Shown here: one piece after another, positions 27,983 to 36,357 of the stretch
Layout of the letters: every line of letters begins with the position of its first letter
Numbering within the stretch: the stretch's first letter is position 1
NCBI RefSeq assembly: GCF_006346395.1
Contig: NZ_VDMS01000001.1
Coordinates: 868,001 to 932,000 of the forward strand
Length of the DNA stretch: 64,000 nt
Source: Nocardioides plantarum
GTDB taxonomy: Bacteria > Actinomycetota > Actinomycetes > Propionibacteriales > Nocardioidaceae
Direction: 5' to 3'
Translations under genes and position numbers: made by a program
The notes under the pieces: model-generated
Database searches by the model: none
What the model was told of the DNA's origin: nothing
What the model saw: the letters and a program-made list of their open reading frames with translations, nothing else

Positions 27983-29116
27983 ATGCTGAGACACGACGAA
28001 ACTCACCAGGGACTCCATGCCGAGCAGGGCCGCCTCGCCGGAGAGCACCGGGGACGCTCGGTGAACCCCGTCATCAAGGTGCAGGACATCGCGTGGCTGG
28101 AGTTCGAGAAGCCGGACCTCGCCGCGGCGGAGGTGTTCGCGCGGGCCTTCGGCTTCACCCCGGTGCACCGCACCGCCGGCGAGCTGACCCTGCGGGGCTC
28201 ACTGCCGGGCGCTCCGTGCGTGATCATCCGCAAGGGAGCCGCCTCACGCTTCGTCGGCCCGGCCTTCCGCGCCGCGGATCGGGGCGACCTGGACCGGCTC
28301 GCCGCCGTCACCGGCACGCGGGTCCGTGCGCTTCCCGAGCACCTCGGCGGCGCGAGCGTCGACGTGCGCGAGCCGGCCGGGACCCGGGTGCGGGTGGTCG
28401 CCGACGTCATCGAGCACCCCTCGCTCCCCCCTCAGAGCGCGCTCGACCTCAACGTGGGCGGAGCACGGTCGCGCACCAACCGGCCCCAGCGACCGCCCCG
28501 CGAGCCGGCGCGTGTCGAGCGCCTCGGGCACGTCGTCCTGCAGACCCCGCGGTTCCGCGCGTCGCTGGACTGGTACCTCGACCACCTCGGACTGATCGTC
28601 AGCGACTTCCTGTACTTCCCCGGCCAGCGGGACCGCGGACCCACCATGGGCTTCATCAGGTGCGACCGGGGGGACACACCGGCCGACCACCACACCCTGG
28701 CCATGACGCTGGGACCGAGGAACCGGTACGTGCACTCGGCCTACCAGGTGGCCGACCTCGACGCCCTGGCAGCCGGCGGTGAGTACCTGAAGGACCTCGG
28801 CTACCAGCACTCCTGGGGCATCGGCCGGCACATCCAGGGCAGCCAGATCTTCGACTACTGGCGCGACCCCGACGGGTTCCTGGTCGAGCACTTCAGCGAC
28901 GGCGACGTCTTCGACGCGTCCCTGGAGCCCGGCTGGGCCCCGATGACCGCCTCCGGCCTGGCCCAGTGGGGACCGCCGGCCAGCGCCGACTTCCTGGGGA
29001 TCGCGCCCGGGCGGGAGTCCCTGTCCGAGGCGATGTCCATGGCGCGAGCCTTGCGCGCCGACAACGAGTTCGACCTGTCCCGCCTCGCGGGCCTGCTGAA
29101 GGTGGCCCGCTCATGA
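27983..29116 (+). CDS. Type I extradiol ring-cleavage dioxygenase (VOC family)
   Basis: A 377-residue two-domain vicinal-oxygen-chelate protein of the size and layout of catechol-type extradiol dioxygenases. The N-terminal domain (about 30-145) lacks metal ligands. The C-terminal domain carries the 2-His-1-Glu set: His183 (LGHVVLQ), His251 (RYVHSAYQVADLD) and Glu302 (GFLVEHFSDGD), with the conserved DHHTLAM strand between. It should insert O2 next to the diol of a catechol intermediate. It is the first gene of a nine-gene operon, with AGAGGA 7 nt before the ATG. The substrate is probably a substituted catechol made by the MhpA-like hydroxylase downstream. Confidence 0.85.
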   Translation: MLRHDETHQGLHAEQGRLAGEHRGRSVNPVIKVQDIAWLEFEKPDLAAAEVFARAFGFTPVHRTAGELTLRGSLPGAPCVIIRKGAASRFVGPAFRAADRGDLDRLAAVTGTRVRALPEHLGGASVDVREPAGTRVRVVADVIEHPSLPPQSALDLNVGGARSRTNRPQRPPREPARVERLGHVVLQTPRFRASLDWYLDHLGLIVSDFLYFPGQRDRGPTMGFIRCDRGDTPADHHTLAMTLGPRNRYVHSAYQVADLDALAAGGEYLKDLGYQHSWGIGRHIQGSQIFDYWRDPDGFLVEHFSDGDVFDASLEPGWAPMTASGLAQWGPPASADFLGIAPGRESLSEAMSMARALRADNEFDLSRLAGLLKVARS

Positions 29117-30051
29117 CGCTCTCCGTGCTCCGCACCTCCGAGTCCTGGTGGCTCAGCCGTCCCGACGGCGCCGTACGCATCGAGACGTCGGCCACCACGA
29201 CCGGTGCGCTGCTGGCCGATCGCGCCGCGGTCGAGGCCGCGCGCACCGGCGGCACACCCGTTCCGACCGACGAGCTCACCCTCGTCTCCCCCGTCACCAC
29301 GCCGTGTCGGGTCGTCGCCCAGATGACCAACTTCGCCTCGCATGCCGCGGACGCCAACATGGACCCGCGCGCGGTGCCGTTGACCTTCTTCCGCAAGGCG
29401 TCGGGGTCGATCAGCGGCCCGTTCGCCGACATCGTCCGCCCGGCCCACGTGACCTTGTTGGACTACGAGGTGGAGATCGGCATCGTCGTGGGACGCGACG
29501 TGCCGGTCGGTACGACGGTGACCGCGGACGACCTGCCCGACCTGGTCGCCGCCCTGGTCGTCACCAACGACGTCTCGGCCCGCGACGTCCAGCTGCCCAA
29601 GACGCAGTTCTACGAGTCGAAGTCCTACCCGGGCTTCACCCCGGTCGGCCCGGCCCTGGTGATCCTGGAACCCGGTGAGCTCGACCGCTTCTCCGACCTC
29701 CGCCTCCAGCTGTGGGTCAACGGTGAGCTGCGCCAGGACGAGACCGTGGCCGACATCATCTACGGACCCCTGGAGGCGCTGCAGGCCCTCAGCCGGTTCC
29801 AGCACCTGGCGGCCGGGGACCTGCTGCTCACCGGCACGCCCGTCGGGACCGCGCTCAGCGCGCCTGCGAAGGTCGTCGAGATCGTCGGATCGCTGCTGCC
29901 GGCAGCCACCAAGTGGCGACTGTTTTTCTCCAAGCAACGCTCGAACCCTCGCTACCTGCAGGACGGCGACCTGGTCGAGGCAGCCATCGCCACGGACGAC
30001 GGGGCCGTCGACCTCGGGCGTCAGCGCGGGACCGTCCGGTGGACGCGGTGA
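29113..30051 (+). CDS. Fumarylacetoacetate hydrolase-family enzyme
   Basis: A 312-residue FAH-superfamily protein that hydrolyses or hydrates beta- or delta-diketo acids produced by ring cleavage. Metal-site features: DYEVEIGIVVGRDVP (acidic ligands), VVTNDVSARDVQL, and FTPVGPALVI. The C-terminal GDLLLTGTPVGTA is the family hallmark. The start overlaps the dioxygenase stop (ATGA). In the pathway it would process the meta-cleavage product in place of an alpha/beta hydrolase such as MhpC. Hydratase activity is an alternative. Confidence 0.85.
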   Translation: MTLSVLRTSESWWLSRPDGAVRIETSATTTGALLADRAAVEAARTGGTPVPTDELTLVSPVTTPCRVVAQMTNFASHAADANMDPRAVPLTFFRKASGSISGPFADIVRPAHVTLLDYEVEIGIVVGRDVPVGTTVTADDLPDLVAALVVTNDVSARDVQLPKTQFYESKSYPGFTPVGPALVILEPGELDRFSDLRLQLWVNGELRQDETVADIIYGPLEALQALSRFQHLAAGDLLLTGTPVGTALSAPAKVVEIVGSLLPAATKWRLFFSKQRSNPRYLQDGDLVEAAIATDDGAVDLGRQRGTVRWTR

Positions 30052-31928
30052 GCACCAGTCCGCTGTGGCCCCGCTACGACAGTCCGGACGACCTCGCCGC
30101 GATCGAGGCGGTGCCGCTGGCCGAGCGAGGGCTGCCGGCCACCACGTACGAGCTGCTGCGCAGCGCGGCCGAGCGACGCCCCGAGCACGTCGCGCTCGAC
30201 GTCATGCCCGACGCGGCCCGGTGGCGCGACAGCGTGGCCACGACGTACGCCGAGCTGCTCGCCGACGTCCACCGCACCGCCAACGTCCTGCACTCGGTCG
30301 GGGTCGGGCGCGGCGACGCGGTCACCCTGCTCTCCCCGAACTGTGCGGCACTGATCCCCACGATGCTCGCCGCGCAGCTCGCCGGGATCGCCGCCCCGGT
30401 CAACCACGCCCTCGCGCCCGACCACGTCCGTCACCTCGTGCGGCTGTCCGGGTCACGGGTCCTGGTCGCCGCCGGACCCGAGCTCGACCCCGGTGTCTGG
30501 CGCACCGTCGAGGCCCTGACCGCCGACGGTCTCGTCGACACCGTCCTGGTCCTGCGACCCACGGGGACGACCGGCGAGCCTCCCGCGGTGACGCTGCCCG
30601 GGGTGGACGTCTCCTACCTCGCGGCCCGAACCCCGGGTGAGTCGGCCCGCACCTTCACCGGCATCCCGCCGGAGGCCGACGACATCGCCGCCCTGTTCCA
30701 CACCGGCGGCACGACCGGTGCCCCCAAGCTCGCGGCCCACACGCACCGCGGCGAGGTGAGCGATGCCTGGATGCTCGCCGCGAACGGGCTGCTCGGTCCC
30801 GACGCCCGGCTCCTCGCCGCCCTGCCCCTCTTCCACGTCAACGCCCTGGTCGTCACCCTGCTCGCCCCGCTGTTCAAGGCCCAGACGGCCGTCTGGGCGG
30901 GCCCCCTGGGCTACCGCGACGTCGACCTCTACGGCTGCTTCTGGCAGGTCGTCGAGCACCACCGCATCAGCACCATGAGCGCGGTCCCCACGGTCTACTC
31001 CGTCCTGGCGCAGGTCCCGGTGACCGCCGACATCTCGTCGCTGCGATTCGCGATGGTCGGCGCGTCCGCGCTGCCGGACGCCGTCCGGTCCGACTTCGAG
31101 TCACGTACCGGCGTGCCCCTGGTCGAGGGCTACGGGCTCACCGAGGCGACCTGCGCCAGCGTCCGCAGCTTTCCCGGCGCCCCGCGGCGCGGCTCCGTGG
31201 GCCAGCGGATGCCCTACCAGCGGCTCAAGACCGTCCGTGTGGAGGAGGACGGGTCCTGGGTCGACCTCCCGCGCGGGCAGCACGGGGTGCTGGCGATCAG
31301 CGGCCCGACCGTCTTCGCCGGGTACGTCGTCGGTCACGGTCCGGACGGCCTCGTGCTCGACGCCGGGTCCAGCGTGGTGGACGGCTGGCTCGACACCGGC
31401 GACCTGGCCTGGATCGACGATGACGACTTCGTCCACCTGACGGGGCGCGCCAAGGACCTCATCATCCGCGGCGGCCACAACATCAACCCCGCCACCGTCG
31501 AGGAGGCCCTTCTCTCCCACCCGTCGGTCACCGGAGCCGGCGTGGTGGGCGAGCCCGACGAGCACGCCGGCGAGGTGCCGGTCGCGTTCGTGACCCTGTC
31601 CCAGGACACGACCGAGGACGAGCTGCTCGCCTGGGCGAGCACCCGGGTGGCCGAGCGTGCCGCCGCGCCACGACGCGTCACGGTCCTCGACGCGCTGCCC
31701 GTCACCGACGTGGGCAAGCCCTTCAAGCTCGAGCTGCGCGCCCGAGCGGTCCAACGCGCCGTCGCCGCCCGGCTCGACGACGTCCCCGGCCTGCTCGAGG
31801 TCCGCTCGGTCGTCGAGGACGGGATCGTCGTGGCAGTCGTCTCGCTCGAGTCGACCGAGTCCGCGGAGGCCATCGGTGAGCGGCTCGCCCGCCTCGACGT
31901 ACCCACGCGGATCGAGGCGGCGTCGTGA
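30048..31928 (+). CDS. AMP-dependent acyl-CoA ligase
   Basis: A 626-residue adenylate-forming enzyme. P-loop FHTGGTTGAPKLAAHTHRG, EGYGLTEATC (A5 motif), GWLDTGDLAWIDDDDF (A7) and RAKDLIIRGGHNI (A8) are present, and the A10 Lys lies in VGKPFKLEL. It is about 70-80 residues longer than typical because of an additional C-terminal domain (about 550-626) that could have a regulatory role. It joins CoA to a carboxylic acid through an acyl-adenylate. A 4-bp GTGA overlap precedes it. In context it activates either the aromatic acid substrate or a ring-opened acid. Confidence 0.88.
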   Translation: MSTSPLWPRYDSPDDLAAIEAVPLAERGLPATTYELLRSAAERRPEHVALDVMPDAARWRDSVATTYAELLADVHRTANVLHSVGVGRGDAVTLLSPNCAALIPTMLAAQLAGIAAPVNHALAPDHVRHLVRLSGSRVLVAAGPELDPGVWRTVEALTADGLVDTVLVLRPTGTTGEPPAVTLPGVDVSYLAARTPGESARTFTGIPPEADDIAALFHTGGTTGAPKLAAHTHRGEVSDAWMLAANGLLGPDARLLAALPLFHVNALVVTLLAPLFKAQTAVWAGPLGYRDVDLYGCFWQVVEHHRISTMSAVPTVYSVLAQVPVTADISSLRFAMVGASALPDAVRSDFESRTGVPLVEGYGLTEATCASVRSFPGAPRRGSVGQRMPYQRLKTVRVEEDGSWVDLPRGQHGVLAISGPTVFAGYVVGHGPDGLVLDAGSSVVDGWLDTGDLAWIDDDDFVHLTGRAKDLIIRGGHNINPATVEEALLSHPSVTGAGVVGEPDEHAGEVPVAFVTLSQDTTEDELLAWASTRVAERAAAPRRVTVLDALPVTDVGKPFKLELRARAVQRAVAARLDDVPGLLEVRSVVEDGIVVAVVSLESTESAEAIGERLARLDVPTRIEAAS

Positions 31929-32287
31929 ACAGCGTCGTGCTGGCCCTGACCGTCGCGGTCTCCCTCGCCTTCACGGCTGCCGGGGCCGCCAAGCTCGCCG
32001 CCACCGACGACATGCGTCGCCGCGCGGACCACCTCGGATGGTCCGTGCGGTCCTACCGCGTCATCGGGACGCTGGAGCTCGCCGGAGCGGCAGGACTCCT
32101 CGTCGGCCTGGCCCTCACCGGGCTCGCCGTCGCCGCCGCGGCCGCACTGGTCATGCTCATGGCCGGCGCCGTCGCCGTCCACCTGCGCAGCGGCGACGCC
32201 GTGACCGCCGCCGTCCCGGCCGCCGTCCTCGGAGCCGCGACCGTCGTGCTCCTGGTGCTCAGGGTGTTCGTCGTGGACGCAGCATGA
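31925..32287 (+). CDS. DoxX-like small membrane protein
   Basis: A 120-residue protein with four predicted membrane helices of the DoxX/DoxD kind (VLALTVAVSLAFTAAGAAKLA starts helix 1). Charged loops sit at residues 30-45 and 87-93. DoxX-like proteins associate with quinone-linked redox enzymes or surfactant- and aromatics-responsive loci. Here it lies inside the catabolic operon, overlapping both neighbours by 4 bp, so its product is needed with them. Its role could be transport or electron transfer and is not evident from sequence. Confidence 0.7.
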   Translation: MNSVVLALTVAVSLAFTAAGAAKLAATDDMRRRADHLGWSVRSYRVIGTLELAGAAGLLVGLALTGLAVAAAAALVMLMAGAVAVHLRSGDAVTAAVPAAVLGAATVVLLVLRVFVVDAA

Positions 32288-33831
32288 GCAGCCGTCCGTC
32301 CGTGCCTGCGGCCGTGCCCGTCGTCATCGTCGGCGCGGGGCCGACCGGCACCACCGCCGCCCTCGCGCTGGGACAGCGTGGCGTGGAGTGCCTCGTCCTG
32401 GACCGGTGGGACGACGTGTATCCCCAGCCGCGCGCCGTGCACCTCGACGACGAGGTGCATCGGATCATCTCCCGACTGGGGATCGGCGCCGAGTTCCGTA
32501 AGATCTCGCGCCCGGGCGGCGGTCTGCGGCTCGTGGATCGCCGGATGCGGGCGCTGGGCGAGTTCGCGCGTGACGGCATCTCACCGGTCACCGGCTACCC
32601 CCGCGCCAACATGTTCGACCAGCCGGACCTCGAACGCCTGCTGCGCTCGACGGCGCGCGAGCACCCCTCGGTCGAGATCCGCGGCGGGGTCAGCGTCACC
32701 GCCGTCCGGCAGGTCGGCCCCGACCGGGTGCGCGTCCACTTCCAGGACCTCGACACCACCGAGGAGCACACCGTCGAGGCGGGGTTCGTCCTGGGCTGCG
32801 ACGGCGCCCACAGCGTCGTACGACGATCGATCGGCTCCTCGATGTCCGACCTCGGCTTCGAGCAGCGCTGGCTGGTCATCGACGTCGAGACGACCGTCGA
32901 CCTGCAGCACTGGGACGGGGTCCACCAGGTGTGCGACGGATCGCGTGCCGCCACCTACATGCGCATCGGCGAGACCCGGCACCGCTGGGAGTTCCAGCTG
33001 CTCGACCACGAGGTCGGCACCGACTTCGAGGACCCGGCCCGGCTCGAGCCGCTGCTGCGGGCGTGGATCGGGACCACCGACCTCACGCAGCTGCACGTCA
33101 TCCGCACCGCCGAGTACACCTTCCGCGCCTGCCTCGCCGACCGGTGGCGCTCCGGGCGCGTCTTCCTCCTGGGCGACGCCGCCCATCTCACCCCGCCCTT
33201 CATCGGCCAAGGACTGGGCGCGGGCCTGCGCGACGCCGACAACCTGTCCTGGAAGGTCGCCGGGTTCCTCGGCGGCCGGCTGGCCGCGGACGTCCTCGAC
33301 TCCTACGGGCCCGAGCGGGCCACCCACGCTCGCGCCATGATCCTGCTGGCCCGCCGGGTCGGCGTCCTGATGACCAGCGGTCGCCGCGTCGGCGATGCCC
33401 TGCGCCGGCTCGCCGTGCCCGCCCTCACCGCGACCCCCGTCCTGCGGCGCCACGTCGTCGACAGCGCGACACCACCCCTCACGGGACGCGACTGGGTCGC
33501 CTCCTCGCGCGCCGACCGGCTGGCCGGTCACCTCTGCCCGAACGCCGTGGTCGAGGGTCGTCGACTCGACGACGTCCTCGGCACCCGGTGGGCGCTCGTG
33601 ACGGCACGGGCCCCTGCCCCCAGCCTCGCCGCGCCGCTCGCCGCCGCCGACTGCGCGGTCGTCACCGTCACGGCCGGCCACGAGCTGGCTGCCTGGCTGA
33701 GGACCGGGCGAGCCGCCGCCGCCCTGGTCCGGCCCGACCGGACGGTGCTGGCCTCCGGGCCGGACGTCGCCACCGTGGCAGCGACCGCCACGGCCCTCAT
33801 CGCCCCACGAACCACGGAGATCGCCTCGTGA
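32284..33831 (+). CDS. MhpA-like FAD-dependent aromatic hydroxylase
   Basis: A 515-residue group A flavoprotein monooxygenase. Visible are the Rossmann motif VIVGAGPTGTTAALALG near residue 13, the DG motif GCDGAHSVVRRSIG near 170, and GDAAHLTPPFIGQGLGAGL near 297. The last is closest to 3-(3-hydroxyphenyl)propionate hydroxylase (MhpA), which adds an ortho hydroxyl to a phenol to give a catechol. A C-terminal thioredoxin-like domain (about 400-515) matches phenol hydroxylase relatives. In this operon it would make the catechol for the extradiol enzyme. The start overlaps the DoxX-like stop (ATGA). Confidence 0.88.
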   Translation: MSSRPSVPAAVPVVIVGAGPTGTTAALALGQRGVECLVLDRWDDVYPQPRAVHLDDEVHRIISRLGIGAEFRKISRPGGGLRLVDRRMRALGEFARDGISPVTGYPRANMFDQPDLERLLRSTAREHPSVEIRGGVSVTAVRQVGPDRVRVHFQDLDTTEEHTVEAGFVLGCDGAHSVVRRSIGSSMSDLGFEQRWLVIDVETTVDLQHWDGVHQVCDGSRAATYMRIGETRHRWEFQLLDHEVGTDFEDPARLEPLLRAWIGTTDLTQLHVIRTAEYTFRACLADRWRSGRVFLLGDAAHLTPPFIGQGLGAGLRDADNLSWKVAGFLGGRLAADVLDSYGPERATHARAMILLARRVGVLMTSGRRVGDALRRLAVPALTATPVLRRHVVDSATPPLTGRDWVASSRADRLAGHLCPNAVVEGRRLDDVLGTRWALVTARAPAPSLAAPLAAADCAVVTVTAGHELAAWLRTGRAAAALVRPDRTVLASGPDVATVAATATALIAPRTTEIAS

Positions 33832-35027
33832 CCACGACCATCCCCGCCTACCGGCGCGACATCTACGGACCCGCCGCGATCGTGGATCCCTACCCGCACT
33901 ACGCCCGGCTGCGAGCGCTCGGGCCCGTCGTACGGCTGAGCAGGCAGCGGGCCCTCGCGGTCGCCCGCTACGCGGACTGCAAGTCCGTGCTGCTCGACGA
34001 CACCACCTTCGTCTCAGGTCGCGGCGTCGCCCTGAACCCCGTCGCCAACCGCCTGGGCCGCGGCACCACGCTCATCAGCGACGGCGACGAGCACGTTCAA
34101 CGGCGCCAGACCCTCGCCCACCGTCTCACCCCCAAGGCGCTGCGATCGATGCGCGAGGAGATCGGGGAGCGCGCCGACGCCGTCGTCGCAGCCGCCGTGG
34201 ACCGGGGAACGGTCGACGGCGTCCGCGACATCGCCGAGGCCCTGCCGACCTCGTTCGTCCCCGACCTCATCGGCTGGCCCCAGGAGGGCCGCGAACACCT
34301 GCTCCGGTGGGCCGGAGCCACCTTCGACTCCCTCGGTCCCCTCAACGCACGCGCCGTGCGCACCGCCCCGGCGAGCGTCGCGATGATGCGGTTCGCCCGG
34401 GCGGTGGTTCGACGTCGCACCATGCTCCCCGGGTCGATGGGCGACGAGCTCCTCCAGCGGGTCGACCGCGGAGAGCTGGCGCGCTCGGAGTGCCCGGCCC
34501 TGATGGTCGACTACCTCGCCCCCTCCCTCGACACCACCATCAGCGCGATCGCCAGCTCGCTGATGCTGCTGGCCCAGCACCCCGAGCAGTGGCAGGCGTT
34601 GCGTGACGATCGCTCGCTGGTGCCCAACGCGGTGAACGAGGTCGTCCGGATCCACTCGCCGCTGCGCGCGTTCGCCCGGGTGGCGGCGGCAGAGACCCAC
34701 ATCGACGGCGTCACGATCCCCCGGGGAGCACGCGTCGTCGTGCTCTACGCCTCCGCCAACCGCGACGAGCGCCAGTGGCAGGACCCCACCCGCTTCGACG
34801 TGACTCGCGACGCGACCCCGCAGCTGGGGTTCGGGCACGGCACCCATGGGTGCGCCGGCCAAGGACTCGCCCGGCTCGAGACCCAGTCGATCCTGCACTC
34901 GCTGCTCGAGCGCGTCGAGCGGATCGAGCTCGTCGGGTCTCCCGTGTGGGGCCTCAACAACATCATCCACAAGCTCGACCAGCTTCCCCTGCGGCTGGTC
35001 GCCCGACGAGACGGAGTACAGGCATGA
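33828..35027 (+). CDS. Cytochrome P450 of the catabolic operon
   Basis: A 399-residue soluble class I P450. The heme ligand is Cys342 in FGHGTHGCAGQGLARLE, and the ExxR-type helix K is NEVVRIHSPLRAFAR. The I-helix segment VDYLAPSLDTTISAIASS lacks the classical (A/G)GxD/ET order, reading APSLDTT instead, which occurs in P450s for demethylation or substrate-assisted chemistry. GTGA overlap upstream and ATGA overlap with its own ferredoxin downstream make it part of a single electron-transfer module. Likely roles are O-demethylation or hydroxylation of an aromatic, terpenoid or steroid-like substrate, ahead of the FAD hydroxylase. Confidence 0.9.
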   Translation: MTTTIPAYRRDIYGPAAIVDPYPHYARLRALGPVVRLSRQRALAVARYADCKSVLLDDTTFVSGRGVALNPVANRLGRGTTLISDGDEHVQRRQTLAHRLTPKALRSMREEIGERADAVVAAAVDRGTVDGVRDIAEALPTSFVPDLIGWPQEGREHLLRWAGATFDSLGPLNARAVRTAPASVAMMRFARAVVRRRTMLPGSMGDELLQRVDRGELARSECPALMVDYLAPSLDTTISAIASSLMLLAQHPEQWQALRDDRSLVPNAVNEVVRIHSPLRAFARVAAAETHIDGVTIPRGARVVVLYASANRDERQWQDPTRFDVTRDATPQLGFGHGTHGCAGQGLARLETQSILHSLLERVERIELVGSPVWGLNNIIHKLDQLPLRLVARRDGVQA

Positions 35028-35218
35028 AGATCCTGGTCGACTACGACCGCTGCGAGGGCCACGGACTGTGCGCCGAGCAGGCCCCCGCCATCTTCGAGAT
35101 CGACGACGACGGCGACCTGATCTACCACCTCGGCGACGCCGAGGTCCCCGAGGCCGAGGTCGATGCCGCACACCGGGCCATCGCCCACTGCCCGGTCGCC
35201 GCACTCCGCAACGCATGA
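35024..35218 (+). CDS. P450 ferredoxin with Cys-x2-His-x2-Cys cluster motif
   Basis: A 64-residue ferredoxin: Cys10, His13, Cys16 and Cys56 (RCEGHGLC and HCPVAAL). With His replacing the second cysteine, a [3Fe-4S] cluster with three Cys ligands is expected, as in other actinobacterial P450 ferredoxins. It is very acidic overall (FEIDDDGDLIYHLGDAEVPEAE), fitting docking to a basic P450 surface. It shares 4-bp overlaps with both P450 and reductase genes. Confidence 0.92.
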   Translation: MKILVDYDRCEGHGLCAEQAPAIFEIDDDGDLIYHLGDAEVPEAEVDAAHRAIAHCPVAALRNA

Positions 35219-36357
35219 CACCGCGCAGCGTGGTGCTCGTCGGCGGGTCGACGGCGGGTTCGACCCTGATGCGCGAGCTGCGCCGCCGCGGGTTCGAGGG
35301 CGACCTGACCCTGATCGACCCGGCCGACGGCACGCATCGACCGCCCCTGTCCAAGGCCGTCCTCACCAGCAGCACCGACAGCGCCGACAGCGCCGACAGC
35401 GCCGAACGGTCGGTCGTCATCGACCACGCCGGACTCGGCATGACCCACCATCGCTCGGCCGCCGTCGGTCTCGACCCGGACGCCCGCCACGTCGTCACCG
35501 CGGACGGGGAGCACCACCGGTACGACGCGTTGGTCGTCGCGACCGGCGCGCACGCCCGACGCCTCGCCGAGCCCGGCCAGCGGGGCGAGGTCGTGCTCCG
35601 CACCCTCACCGACGCCCGTGACCTCCGCCGACGTATGGCGGACTCCACGACAGCGGTGGTCGTGGGTGGTGGCTTCCTCGGGTTCGAGGTCGCCACCGCG
35701 ATCGCCCACCGCGGCACAGCGGTCACCATCGTCGATCCGCAGCCACCGCTGCCGTTGCTGGGGCCCTACCTGGCGGCCCGCATCGTCGAGCGGGCCGAGG
35801 CGATGGGCATCACCGTCCTGACGTCGTCGGCCACGCTCATCGGCAACCCCGTCAGCGGCGTGGAGCTCGGCGACGGGAGGCGGCTCGAGGCCGATCTCGT
35901 CGTCAGCTGCGTGGGTGACCTGCCGGCGACATCGTGGCTCGCAGGGACCCCGCTCGGGACGCCCCGCGGAGTCCAGATCGACGAGCTCGCTCGGACCTCG
36001 GCACCGGGGGTCTACGCCATCGGCGACGTCGCGTTCGTCCGCTCCGGCGGCGTTGCGCGACGAACGCCGCAGTGGGCCAACGCCGTCACCCAGGCACGGG
36101 TCGCCGCAGCAGCGGTCCTCGGGCAACCCGTCGCCGACCCGATCGTCGATCCCTACTACTGGACCGACATCGCCGGTCTCCCCGTCAAGATCGTCGGTCC
36201 GTTGCCCACGCGGGGCACCCCCGCAGTACTCGAGGACGCGGGAGACGCCGGGGCGATCCTTGCGTGGGAAGGGCCGACGGTCGCCGCCATCGGGCTGCGC
36301 CGACCGGCCTCGAAGCTCCGAGCGATCGCGCGCAGCCTCGCTACCATCAGGACATGA
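35215..36357 (+). CDS. NAD(P)H:ferredoxin reductase (FAD-dependent)
   Basis: A 380-residue reductase of the rubredoxin/putidaredoxin-reductase type that passes electrons from NAD(P)H to the ferredoxin. FAD motif VVLVGGSTAGSTLMRELRR is near residue 6, the NAD(P) motif VVVGGGFLGFEVATAIAHRG near 145, and the FAD-binding ending APGVYAIGDVAFV near 263. The sequence is about 20-30 residues shorter than typical at the C-terminus. A small 9-bp coding repeat makes DSADSADSA near residue 56. It overlaps the ferredoxin stop and the tetR start by 4 bp each. Confidence 0.9.
   Translation: MTPRSVVLVGGSTAGSTLMRELRRRGFEGDLTLIDPADGTHRPPLSKAVLTSSTDSADSADSAERSVVIDHAGLGMTHHRSAAVGLDPDARHVVTADGEHHRYDALVVATGAHARRLAEPGQRGEVVLRTLTDARDLRRRMADSTTAVVVGGGFLGFEVATAIAHRGTAVTIVDPQPPLPLLGPYLAARIVERAEAMGITVLTSSATLIGNPVSGVELGDGRRLEADLVVSCVGDLPATSWLAGTPLGTPRGVQIDELARTSAPGVYAIGDVAFVRSGGVARRTPQWANAVTQARVAAAAVLGQPVADPIVDPYYWTDIAGLPVKIVGPLPTRGTPAVLEDAGDAGAILAWEGPTVAAIGLRRPASKLRAIARSLATIRT
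36342..36347 (+). promoter_or_regulatory. Possible internal -10 box for tetR
   Basis: TACCAT, 6 nt before the tetR ATG and inside the reductase gene. It could give separate leaderless expression of the repressor. Confidence 0.35.

Noticed and set aside
35360..35410. Repeat in the ferredoxin reductase gene
   Set aside because: Three 9-bp units encode DSADSADSA in a surface loop. This is a small in-frame expansion within a coding region and not a mobile or regulatory element.
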